A stretch of DNA of 64,000 bases from Asterella californica (Eukaryota > Streptophyta > Marchantiopsida > Marchantiales > Aytoniaceae), in NCBI GenBank assembly GCA_036924285.1, contig JAYKYS010000011.1, positions 372,001 to 436,000 on the forward strand, read 5' to 3'. The notes under the pieces were generated by a model that was not told where the DNA came from, searched no databases, and saw only the letters and a program-made list of their open reading frames with translations. Positions within the stretch are counted from its first letter, which is position 1, and each line of letters starts with the position of its first letter. The position numbers and the translations under genes are program-made. Positions 10,961 through 22,619 of the stretch are shown piece by piece.

Positions 10961-11369
10961 CGCGGAAGCAACCGTCAGTACCTCTATCTCACTTTCTCAC
11001 TTCACTACTTCTAGCTGGTCTAATTTCTTTAGAGAGTCCTCCGCTTCTAGCCATCCCCTCATGTTCTCTTCAGAGTTTATTCTTTCTAGCGCCTTTCTAC
11101 ATTCCTCAAACTTCTTGGCTAATGCTTCCTTCTTGAACTACGACTTCTCCCTTTTATTCCTTATTCTAACATTACCCTTTTCACTCTCGTCCAAGCTAAT
11201 TGGAACTTTTTGCAATTGTCTGCTACTCTTGGTGGGTGAGTCTTCCGCACTTCCTCGATCTTTTGTTTCACCTCTGTCTTTCTAAGGATACTATCGTCCA
11301 TCTTATAGTTTGCCTTCCTCCTTTTGTTTATGATTCTTTCATTATCGAATTAGTCTTAATCTTGACAAA

Positions 11370-12790
11370 AGTGTATTTGCAGTCGCTTCTGGTTCTTTGT
11401 TGGGTCATATCATTTGTAAGGATGGTCTTCGTCCAGATCTGACAAAGATTATAGCCATCACGCAAATGGAGGCTCCCAACAACATCAAAAGAGCTCAAGT
11501 TTTTCTCGGCATCGTGAGGTTTTATCGCTGATTCATCAAGGATTTTGCAAAAGTTGTTCTTCTACTCCTTTTGCTTTTATCTCAAGACACTAAGTTTTCA
11601 TGGGATATATATCACGAGCATAATTACTTGGTTATCGAGAGAGAAGTAATAATCATTATTTATGTTGTCGAGAAGTTCTGTCATCATCTTCTTGTTTTAT
11701 GAGTACGTTTGTCATGAATCATAAGCCGTTTGCTGATATAGTAAAAAAACCAAATCTCTCTGGGAGGGTGATCCGATGGATTTTGTTATTGTACGAATTT
11801 GAGTTTGACATGTTGTATAATCCCGATAAGTAGCATGTTGTACTTGATCTACTCTCTTGGACAGACCAACCGACTCACATACCAACAATAGGTGTTGATG
11901 ACGAATTTCTCTATGTATCGATAAAAAGTGTTAGTAGTATAGAAGTTTGGCAAGATTTGTTACTCCAATATCTGCAGACCGGCATTCCCCCGGACTAGAA
12001 GAAGTTGCTCAACAAGGTCAAGGATTATATCATGGATACCGAAGGTCAACTTTTCAGGTGGTGTGTCAATCTGGAGAAATGATCTTGTTTGCTGTATGAG
12101 GTCCATGCTGCATTAACGATAGACATGGTGACGAGCAAGTGACCGCTCAACAAATCATGAATATCAGGTTTTGGTGGGCAACTATTTCTGAGATCGTGAT
12201 CAATACCAGGAAGAGTGTGACGAGGCTAGAGGGTGAGACTCTTCACCCAGTATCCACGAGCTTCGCTAAAGATCGCAACGATCCTGGGACCATTTCAAAA
12301 GTGGAGAATTGACTTCATGAGACTTATTTATCCGGTAGTAAGTAATCATCATTGATACATTCTGGTGAGTATTGACTACATGACGAAGTAATAACACTGC
12401 TTGATAATACGGCAAAGAACACCGCTGAGTTTTCTATACCTATATCTTGACCTGATATAGCTGTCCAGAAGAATTGGTCAGCGATCAAGATACGCACTTT
12501 GTCAATTCAGCTATGTGTATTCTGACAGAAGAGTTTTGAATAAGTCATAAAAAACCTCCACATCTTATTACCCCTGAGAAAATGATCAAGCTGAGTCTAC
12601 CAACAAACTCCTGGTTCTGTACATATCAAAATTATTGCTGGTAATCCGTGGAGTTGGCATACTAAGTTTGCTTCTACCAGCCAATATTATATGATAAATT
12701 TTTGAGCATTTATCTTCTTCTGGATTTTGCATACATATTCACTGGAATTCAAGATTCGCAAAATAGATCGCTTGGAGGTTTAGTGCAAGA
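11370..12790 (+). pseudogene. Decayed Ty3/gypsy pol: RT C-terminus, RNase H, integrase
   Basis: The order of recognisable pieces is RT thumb/connection (LGHIICKDGLRPD, then FLGIVRFYR), RNase H end (GRVIRWILLLYEFEFDMLY, ending near LLSW), a spacer (LLQYLQTGIPPD), an integrase region (ILGPFQKWRIDFM, then VSIDYMTK) and weak downstream integrase pieces to about 12,790. Stops and frame changes are frequent and part of RNase H is missing. This pol is more like common plant gypsy elements than the family at 5598-7470, so two families are juxtaposed here. Confidence 0.65.
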
Positions 12791-15100
12791 CAATAAAAAG
12801 TCTTGACACAAGTACTTCTGTTGACCCCGAGCACCTCTTTTCGCGATTCTGCTTCAGAGAACTTAGGCATTTTACCATTTTACACAAAATAGTTCTGGTG
12901 ATTACTTCTTCATCAAAGCATGCAATCTGTGAAATAAGGAATTATTAAAACTTCTCACTAGTGTTACAAGTTGTGATTCATCTCGAAGCAAACTGATTAG
13001 TATTGATAGAAAAATGTTAAATGAAGATTCCAAGGTTTCTTGGAAGAAAAAGAATCTCTTCCTCAAGATCAAAGTACAGTGAGAGGAAGAAAACAATATT
13101 CCTTTTCATGCTTTTATACTCATACCGGGGTTTAAGAATAAAACAACGTGCTAATGATGAATACCTCCAAAATTTGCTTATATATGTCGAAGAGAGAAAT
13201 TAAGTTTAATTAACAGTAAATTTCGCCCACGGAAAAAACTGACCTGAGCAGACTAAGACACGAAGTGGCTCAAGAAAATTAGGGTTGGCTTTGTATACTA
13301 AAGCTCTCATTACCTTTTTCCTGGGAAGTGCGTACTAAATGAATCTGAACCATGAAGAACAATACAACCATAGATCTTGATCTTGGTTGTGACCTTAAAT
13401 CTCAACGAACTTCCGGTGAGTTACACAAACAGAATAGACTCGACTAGCAAAATTAGAAAAACATTTAGAAGGTTTTCCTAGGTTGGACCTATAATTTGTT
13501 GGAAAACATACCGGTTGATGCCAGTAATATTCGGTGCTGAGCTTCATTAACATTGTGTAACGCATGCACATCGACTGAGTCTGAAGAGACTCGAACTCAC
13601 AACTTTTCAATTAGAGGAAGGTGAAATGAACCACTTAGGACACAGATTATGGGTGTTACCTGGAGGAAGTGGCTGTTCTGCCACTGAGAACTTATTAGAA
13701 AAATTTTAATACTTGTTTGAGAGAAACATTGTTGGATTTTCTAGCGAGTTATAATATTATTAATAGACGACTTAAATGAATCCCAAAATGCTCAGTATGT
13801 ATACTACTTGTGGGTTTGACGCGTGAACATTTATTTCCTAACATTAGGCACTGTTAAGTAGTTATTTTTCTTATACATGGACACTTTTCTAAAACTCCAA
13901 GCGCAATACAGTGTTGGGTTTGGAGTATCTATTTTCTACTTTTATTTGACGCATAATAAAAACCAGGAGCAGTATACTGCAAAGAAAGAACGCGAACCAC
14001 GGGAAAACAAGACCTCACCCACCAGAGAGTCTACTTTTGAGTGAAAGTAAAAAAGACGTTAAGAAGTCCTGAAGTCATGATTTCGATATCTATTTTCATA
14101 GCCATGCGACCTAAGCGCCTCCGTAATGCATGAGAATAAATATTTTTTAAGATCAAGAAAATCAAGAAAATCAAAGAAAATAAGCAAAGTGTGGTGACGT
14201 GAGATAATAGTTCCTTATGCAGAATACATACCATTCATGGAATTAAATAATGGATAACTTTTCGTGTATATGTGTGTAACGACAAGGTACCATGGAAGGA
14301 GAAACATCTAGAGGAATTATAGGGCAAAAATTGTTTGATCACATCTTTAGTAAGTTTGTTGTCTTTTATCACATCACTCTTAAAGATGTATTGTTTCATC
14401 ATTATCCTTAAAAGACTATTAATAGTAAAACTAGTAACTTTGTCATATCATTCATCATTTCACTTTCTTGAATCGTGACTAAATATCTCTTCCATACACT
14501 TCATATGATATATACTCGAAAACTTATGTATATAGTCTGACAAATCATTAACATACCGTAGTGCTTTTTGAGTTCGTGCAAACTACCTCTAAGGTCATGT
14601 GAAATGTCAGACCCTGGATTTCACACATCGATGATGTGTGACTCCACTCATTTGCGATGGTGATGTGCTTATCTCCATTTACGTTGGATCAGGTGGAGAA
14701 TTAGTTCACATTTCATCTAGTGGTGGCTTGGAGAGAGCTTCACATGAACATGTATCTTTATTAACTTGATGAGATAAAGTTTTAATCGTTTCAAACAGCT
14801 GAATGCTATTACTTCGTCTAAAAAGTTTATTCCTAACCATAATTTGTTAAAGATACGAAAGCATATAGAACTAACGAAGTTTTGAATCTTATCGTCCTAT
14901 TTACGCACATAGACACTCGCTTGCACTTTTTGCATACAGCCCGTGAAGTTTATTGGACCATTGGCCCGATCGTTACTTCGTGCTTATCCAAATTCGCTCA
15001 AATAGAAAGAATACCAAATTTGGTTTGTGCAAAACAACTTCAAATTTATAATTAATATGTTAACTTACAATGCGCTACGATAACAAAATAACTGGTTTCA
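12790..15100. other. AT-rich sequence with no recognisable gene
   Basis: Only short, compositionally unremarkable open frames are present. Apart from the weak tRNA-like segment at 13,565-13,640 nothing could be assigned. Confidence 0.5.
13565..13640 (-). other. tRNA-like segment, possibly a SINE head
   Basis: On the minus strand the order is a D-arm-like TAAGTGGTTCA, an anticodon-loop-like TTGAAAA (would read GAA) and a B-box-like GAGTTCGAGTCTC. The acceptor stem does not pair and the anticodon stem is weak, so it is not a functional tRNA. A tRNA-derived SINE or a decayed organelle tRNA is possible. Confidence 0.3.
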
Positions 15101-17330
15101 CAATAAATAACAAAGTATAGATGTGATTAAACAATACATCATTAAGAAATATATATCAAACGCAACAAAACGTATTGAGGATGAAATGAAACAAATTTCG
15201 GAGCATTACAAGGGACTGGCTAGAAGAACATACGGTACATTGGCGATGCTCCACCAAAACGATCCCAAGTGCGGACGCTTTTGGTCCGGCCCCAACGGTG
15301 GGAACGTCCTTACCATCCGTAGAAAGGACTTAGTAATAAGTAGAAGGACGAGCGCCAACTGTAATCTACTGAGATACAGTAGTCAAATAAACTGACAGGC
15401 TGTTTAATCTACCACGGTCGTCTGTTTCCTCAACGGTATGTACAGGAACCCAGTCCGGAATATAAAAGCTCCCTTTACCTTGTACCATGTCCCAACCTTG
15501 TACCCTGTACAGGTTGGGGAGTTGGTATGTCACGTCGTCCTCCCACGGACCTTGGATCTTCTCAGAAATGTTGCATTTCGAAAAGGGCTCCAACGACACA
15601 GCAGCAAGATCCCGGTAGATTGACGCATGGCGCTGTTGTTTGCCAGGCTCATTGCCGTCCGGATGAGCCGGAAGCGTTGGCGGAATCCCTCGGCAGGCTC
15701 AATAAGGCCCCCACACTCGGAAAATACTAATGTAAAGAACTTTACGGAAAGAAACAAGGAGCTACGCTTGATAGAGAATTCCGAGGTTATGCATTAGCGC
15801 TTTATCCGGATCTAAATCTTTCTTCTCTTTTCCCGATTTTCACAACGATTCCATCCGTCCGTCCCCTCGGCAAGACAAACCCACCTTCCCTTCCGGTTTC
15901 ACAATCGACGTATACTCCGAAATTCTCACAACAAGGTTGCTGCATTCCAAGTAAATGATTATCTTTATCATTATTTAATTATTTCTACACATAAAAAGGA
16001 TTGATTGGTCTTTTTGAGGTACTCTTTTCCTTTACTCCACTCGCCGTGATGTCCTTTTACTTCCAAGTCAGAATGTAGAGCTTCAGATCGATGCCAATGG
16101 CTGTATAGAATAGAGCCAAAAACCAAGCAAAACAAGTTTTCCCTACTGTATTGTTGGAAACTCAACGCAGCACCATGCAGATACTGCAGTAGTGGCAAAA
16201 TCCAGCAGTTCACCGACGTCCTTCGTCTCGGTTCAAAATGTCCTCGACCGAACAAACGCGCTCTTCTGAGACGTTTGACTGCGTTCACATGATGAAGTGG
16301 GCCAAATACCATTGGTAGGAGTTTTGTACTCCCTCTCCGATGGTCATGCATTATCTAAAGGTCTATCTTCTCTGACCGATTTTCTAGATCAAGTTGAAAA
16401 AGTTTCGGGCAGGGAGAGTGAAGCGGTCTTCCAGGGGACGGGAACTGAATTCGCAGTCGCAGAACAGAAGATCTCGAGGAAGGAGTTGCGGGTCGCAAGT
16501 AGGTAAGCTTTGAAGTTTGAGGGGCAAGGGAGGACTTTGTCAGTCCTTGGAACCGTAGAAACATAACGATTGTTCTTGTTCGGACACATCAAATTCGTTT
16601 GATGGGTCTCAAATCCACAGATAGTGGATGCTGGCGAGCATGATTTCTGCCTGCACAACGCAACGAAAGCTAGATGGATGATTATGATCCTGACGAGCAA
16701 CGAGAGAGTAGCAGTACCTGGGAGATGGCGAACCTGGGAGATGTTGAATACCCCGAGAGAACACCAAACTGAATTGAAGCCTTGCGAGAATCCGGACAGG
16801 GAATCTGGGCAGGTTTTGGGACTACCGTAAACAGAATCGGTGGGCTCCCGCAAACCTCGTCCCTGAGTTCTCTCGTTCGATTCTGCTTCCGTACCTGAAA
16901 TAACCTTTACGGAATCGGTGGGCTCCCGCAAACCTCGTCCCTGAGTTCTCTCGTTCGATTCTGCTTCCGTACCTGAAATAACCTCGAATTCTCTTTATAC
17001 CGGCCTCCTGCTTGACACCGGATTCCGGAAGATCATCGAGGAGTGAGTAACCGACCGACCCGATCGATGGACCTGTCTTTTCCCGGAAGGTTCAGTTGCG
17101 CCCCAATTCGGAAAGCACTGGGTCAACTCAGGGTAAGAAATGGAGAAATTCCATTCAAGGACGCCAGTTTTTCGAGGGTTGACACCAGGATTGACCTGGA
17201 CTCCATCCAGGTCGAGAATCCACGCGACAATGTGTCAGTGGCAGGAACAGCTGCGCTGTGAGTGGGTACGGTAATACAGAATCGTTTACTCATTTGTTTG
17301 CTGGGTGAACCTGCACACTGACGAAGGAAC
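15100..17330. other. Unassigned higher-GC block
   Basis: Base composition rises relative to the flanks and frames of up to 180 codons occur (for example 16,389-16,931 on the minus strand), but none shows a domain and the longest spans a tandem duplication. A stretch at about 16,045-16,145 recurs, diverged, at 56,776-56,900. Old transposon remains are likely. Confidence 0.35.
16834..16984. repeat. 78-bp tandem duplication
   Basis: Two nearly identical 78-bp units follow one another. Each starts GAATCGGTGGGCTCCCGC and ends ACCTGAAATAACCT, at 16,834 and 16,912. Such high identity implies a recent duplication. Confidence 0.9.
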
Positions 17331-17331
17331 C

Positions 17332-17860
17332 GAAGGTAAACGCGACGCAATGAATAGCCAACGGATGGGACGACCTCATCAAGTCTCACAAGGGAAAGAA
17401 GGACCCGAAGGGTCAAGCCACCAATGCTCCGAAAGGAGGAAGAACATAGCTCTATAGTAGTCTATCATTCATAAATTATCACACAACTGTAAATCAAAAC
17501 TCTTGCATACAACAGATGCAAATGAAAAAGTATGTCTATTACAAATGCTCTCGTGTGAAAAAAAATTCACTGTCTAAAAAACATAGTGCGAAAAGAAAAT
17601 AAAAATGATATACTTGGCGCTTCTCATGATAGACTCTAGCACAATCTTGAATAAAAATGAAACTATCAATCCATATATCTCCAAGACTAGAAGATGAAAC
17701 TATGTCTCACCTGCATACCCTTATACTTGATCATCTTCGCTACTGCTGTCACATTTGCAACCCATCTTGAGAGATGGATGATCACTTATATCTCCATCAA
17801 ATTTCGTGTCGAATCCGTGACAACTACAATGAGATCTAATCCTCTCTGATCATGTACATG
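17332..17860 (-). mobile_element. LINE 3' fragment (family shared with 49.5 and 59.1 kb)
   Basis: The segment matches 49,526-50,065 and 59,105-59,645. All three begin on the plus strand with AAACGCGAC followed by AATGAATAGCCAAC-like sequence, which marks a common 3' terminus. They then run through the C-terminal coding part of the LINE. Here the coding part is broken by stops. It is a 5'-truncated, dead insertion. Confidence 0.65.
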
Positions 17861-20750
17861 TTGACTACAAGTGTAAATCTTTGCTCTCGGCTAACTTGGG
17901 TGATCCAATCATAACTCTTGTGCATTTTTCCGACTTGAGATTTTATCTCTTGCGAGATAAATAACTGACCGCACACCGGACATGATGTGTTAACAAAATA
18001 TCAATTTTAGAAAAAAAAACAAACAAAAATAATCATACAAACAAATCAACACTAACCCACCCTCTCAACTTACACTCTCTTCCCTCTCCTCCCTTGCCCA
18101 CGCAATCACACTCCCTCCGCTTCGAAAATCACTTACGTCCGTTCTGTACCGAAGGAACCGAAGGTAGTTTTGTCTTCAGGACAAGGTCAGGTGCTCGTTC
18201 AACTTTCAGGTACGCAAGGGAAGGACGGAACGCAAATATGGAAGGAAAGAAAACAGTAAGAGAGTGGTACGGTCGTACTGGAAAATGAGCTAGCAGAGTG
18301 ACACATTATGAATTTTCCGGGAATGCATGGGGGCGGAGACGAACGACTGGGCACGAGACCAGTACAGTACAAGGTCAGTACGACTCTCTGAAAAGCAACA
18401 GAGACAAGAACTGTACCTACCATAAAGTTGAATAAACTCTTCGCTCTTACACAGACGCAGATAACACACGGTCAACCTCTAGACTCCCTTCCTTCCTTAG
18501 GGCGGTCAGGTTTTACGGAAAAGCTGCTGATTTTCCATTGCAGAGACAGACTACCATACTGCCATCTCAATTCGCTCATTAAGTTACTCGTTGAGTCGTG
18601 GCACCCTTCATTGGGAGGGAAAAGCTTTAGCGAAATCTGGACAAAACCGTGAGGTCGCCAACCAAGTGTGAATATATATTTTCTTCGATCCCGAAAGAGC
18701 GAAAAGTGAAGAAAGCTTGTATATCTCTCTCTTCTATATGTTGGACCGCTCATATGAGCGGTCCAACATGCACCATATTCCAATACATCCCATTTCTCAC
18801 AAGCCTTATATGTGAAAGATGACGTTCATCTTTCAACGGTGGGGCGAGTAGTATGAGAGAATCAGTTGGCAACTTAAATCAAATTATTCGCTCACTTGCG
18901 ATGCGTGAACAAATTGAATTGCCCATTTTCAGGAAAATCAGGTACGGTGGCTTCTGGGATGGGAACTATCGAATCGTATCGATAACAGGAATGGCCGAAT
19001 GGACACCGTGTGGGTCCCTCAACCAGTCAGAGAACGAGATCGATGGTTGGCAGCCAGACTGGTGCTCAGAAGATCCTCCAGTCGAAATAGGGTTATATTG
19101 TGAAGGATGTTGTACAAGCCTACAAGGTCTTATTAATTGACTGCAGTTACTCTGACAGAAGTCACGACTCGCGACACTCCAAGCTTCTATATTCTTCGCT
19201 CCGATTCAGTATGCTGGAAAGCTGATCAGATCATAACGTGTCATAGTCAACTTCGGGCTACCACACGTATTGTTAGCACCAGCCCGTTTCAGTGGATTCC
19301 ATCACTGGGTTTATTCAATAGTGCATTATTCATTCTACAGTGAAAATATGTGTGCATGTTGGGCACGCCAGTGAAGCTCAAACCAAACTTTGGGACTCCA
19401 CTGCATTTCAGACTTGATGAGACAAATGTCTTATCTGCAGTTCCACCCGATAAAGTCGCCAACTGAGTGACAGACTCTTCATCCAAGCCAGTCTGCTGTG
19501 TGTGCCCACTGCAAGCATGTTGTCATATTTAATGTTGTGATTTGTCAGGCAACCACCCAAATCTCTTGGATTCCTTCTTCGTTTGGCAGGCCTTAGTCAG
19601 TGTTCAGACATATCGCTCTGGTAAAGCTTGCACACAAGGTAACAAATAATAGACTCCGAACTTCCAAGTTGAGAGAACGGTTTCGCCGAGACCTTCGAGA
19701 CGCGCCCTTGATTACCACCTTCCATGACCTTCCCGAGGATACCGACTCTCCTCAGAGTCCACCTGCAAAGCTCCTGCAAAGCTCCGAAACTGTTTATCGC
19801 TCCACCTGGAGGTAAACTCTGCACCTAAATATCCACTCCTCCACTCATGAGCATCTGAATTTCTATCGTTCACGACGTACAGTTTAGCATTTGTCTCCAT
19901 TTTTTCAACGCTCCCTGCGGGTACTCTGGCAACTCTGATCTCACAAAGCTGATCCAAATCGGGAGCTTCAATCAAATGGAGAGTCCAGCGGTGATCCACC
20001 GATCTTTCCCAACGCTCCTCATCATTATTTACGTGTTCTTCTCTTTTGCTTCGTCACAGTCCGTGGAATCCGATGGAGAATCACTGGTTGATGTTTTAGG
20101 TCAAGAGCCGGTCTAGAACTCCGATCGGGCCCTGGCGAGCTCATCCGTCCCTCTTCCTCGGGCCAAACATGGGAGAGGCGCTCATCCCTCAGTGGGCGCT
20201 GCGATAGGAAACGGATAGAGAGCTATCAACACTCCTCTTCGGCAGCCCGCTCCAACTACTCCACTCTGAAAGCAAGGCTCTAGCCTCTCGGCCGCTCCGC
20301 TCGGCCCTCCTCCCCTACAGCGCGCCATAAACAAGGCACCGCGAGGATTCAAATGTCGTCCGTCCTTCACTGCCTACTTCTGCTTCTCATCGGCTGCCAA
20401 CACGCGGTAAATAGTATGTACTGTAGTCGAACCAGCTAAGAAAGTCCTGTAATAACATCCCCGGCCAATCTCTTTTTTCTCGAGGGTGTATATATATACA
20501 TATGTGGGGAATATATTCCTTTTGATGTTTCAACCAACCAGTAATTACTTCACCTTATTTCCCTTCTTAGCGAAGCACAGTTGCACGGCCACTAATTAAC
20601 CCATAAATTATGAACCCCAACAATAACCAAAGATTTCTAGTATGCCCCTACATTTATAGACGTGTACACCCGAGATGAAATCAGGGAGAACGATGCAATC
20701 AACTCTCAGTATTCGGGCTCAGTTTGGTTTGCAGCTAATCTTTGGGCAGG
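17860..20750. other. Unassigned sequence
   Basis: No open frame here can be tied to a family. A minus-strand stretch at 19,712-19,999 (95 codons) looks mildly protein-like but is unrecognised. The only structured signal is the palindrome at 18,738-18,769. GC content falls sharply after about 20,450. Confidence 0.4.
18738..18769. repeat. Perfect 32-bp palindrome
   Basis: The 16-base half ATGTTGGACCGCTCAT is followed at once by its exact reverse complement, with no spacer; the centre is CATATG. It could extrude a cruciform or bind a dimeric factor. It could also be the centre of an inverted transposon end. Confidence 0.95.
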
Positions 20751-20754
20751 TGAC

Positions 20755-22560
20755 AGAAAATCAAATCGAAGAATCAATTCTTCATAATGATAAAGTCTCT
20801 CAAATCTCATTCTAATTCTAGTATATCAGGTAAAATCGAAGAACCAAATCTCTTATAATGATAAAATCTCAATATAATGACAATGATAAAATCTCAGTAA
20901 ATCGTTTCAAATCTCATTCTAATTCTAATCTCTCATAATTAGATTTTAGTTCAGTTTTGTTTTTCAGTGTTGTCATTCTATCATTATAAAAGATTTTATC
21001 ATTTTATCATCTTTGTTCTGTTCTGTCATTCAAGATGATTTTACCAGGGGTACATACTCTTAAAGCTCACTCAAATCTCTCATAATGATAAAATCTCAAT
21101 TCATTTTTGTCATTCAAGAGGATTTTATCAAGATACATATTCTTAAATCTCACTCAAATCTCTCGTAATGACAAAATCTCAGTATATCGTCTCAAATCTC
21201 ATTCTAATCTTTCATAATGAGGTTTAATCATTATGAGAGATTTAAGTCATGTTTTGTCATTCAAGACGATTTTACCAGGTGACATACTCTTAAATCTCAC
21301 TCAAAGCTCTCATAATGATAAAATCTCAGTTCTGTTCTGTCATTCAAGACGATTTTACCAGGGCTACATACTCTTAAATCTCACTCAAATCTTTCCTAAT
21401 GATAAAATCTCAGTTCTGTTTTGTCAGTCAGGACGATTTTACTAAGGCTACATACTCTTAAATCTCACTCAAATCTTTCCTAATGATAAAATCTCAGATC
21501 TGTTCTATCATTCAAGAGGATTTTATCAGGGGTACATACTCTAAATCTCACTCAAATCTCTCATAATGATAAAATCTCAGTATATCGTCTCAAATCTCAT
21601 TCTAATCTTTCATAATGAGATTTAATCATTATGGGAGATTTTATCATTTATCATCTTAGTCCGGTTTTATCATTCAAGATGATTTCACCAGGGGTACATA
21701 CTCTTAAATCTCACTCAAATCTCTCATAATGATAAAAACTCAGTTCTGTTCTGTCATTCAAGATGATTTTACCAGGGGTACATACTCTTAAATCTCACTC
21801 AAATCTCTCATAATGATAAAATCTCAGTTCAATTCTGTCATTCAAGAGGATCTTATCAGGGTACATACTCGTAAATCTCACTCAAATCTCTCATAATGAT
21901 AAAATCTCAGTATATCGTCTTAAATCTCATTCTAATCTTTCATAATGAGATTTTATCATTACGAGAGATTTTATCATTTTATCATCTCAGTTCTATTTTG
22001 TCATTCAAGACGATTTTACCAGAGGTACATACTCTTAAATCTCACTCAAATCTCTCATAATGATAAAATCTCAGTTCTGTTATGTCAATCAAGGCGATTT
22101 TACCAGGGGTACATACTCTTAAATCTCACTCGAATCTCTCATTATGATAAAATCTCAATTCAATTTTTTCATTCAAGATGATTTTAGTAGGGGTACATAC
22201 TCTTAATTCTCACTCAAATCTCTCATAAATGGAGAATCTCATTGAGTGATCACATCTCAGTTTTGTCATTCAAGGTGATTTTACTGCAGTACTTTCAAAT
22301 CTCTCATCCTTACTACGCTTAAATATTTGGTAAATGTGAAATGAGGAATCTCATACTTATTACGCTAAAACACACGATCTCATATCTAACTAACGATTTT
22401 ACCAGGGGTACATTCTCTCAAATCTCTCATTCTTACTACACTAAAATATTTGATAATTGTGAAATGGAGAAGTCATTGAGTGATCACATCTCAGTTTTGT
22501 CATTCAAGGTAATTTTATGGGAGGTACATCTTCTCAAATATCTCATCCTTACTACGTTAA
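20755..22560. repeat. Minisatellite-like array of 81-85 bp units
   Basis: A unit containing CTCATAATGATAAAATCTCA, GTCATTCAAGA, GATTTTACCAGGGGTACA and TACTCTTAAATCTCACTC repeats about every 81-85 bp. Landmarks of GATTTTACCAGG fall near 21,035, 21,268, 21,349, 21,435, 21,765, 22,008 and 22,092. Some units are about 160 bp and contain the hairpin CATAATGA-N7-TCATTATG. Units after 22,200 diverge and are shorter. Open frames in the array are by-products of the repeat. Confidence 0.9.
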
Positions 22561-22619
22561 AATATTTGATAAATGTGAAATGAGAAATTTTGTCTTTACT
22601 ACGCTAAAACACCTGATCT

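Noticed and set aside
10804..11442. Series of hydrophobic plus-strand frames
   Set aside because: The Phe/Leu/Ser-rich translations reflect CT-rich antisense-like sequence between gag and pol remnants, not membrane proteins.
16389..16931. A 180-codon minus-strand open frame
   Set aside because: It runs across the 78-bp tandem duplication, has no recognisable domain, and its repeated N-terminus simply reflects the duplication.
20755..22560. CRISPR-like regular repeats
   Set aside because: Units are contiguous 81-85 bp repeats without unique spacers, and the context is plant nuclear DNA.
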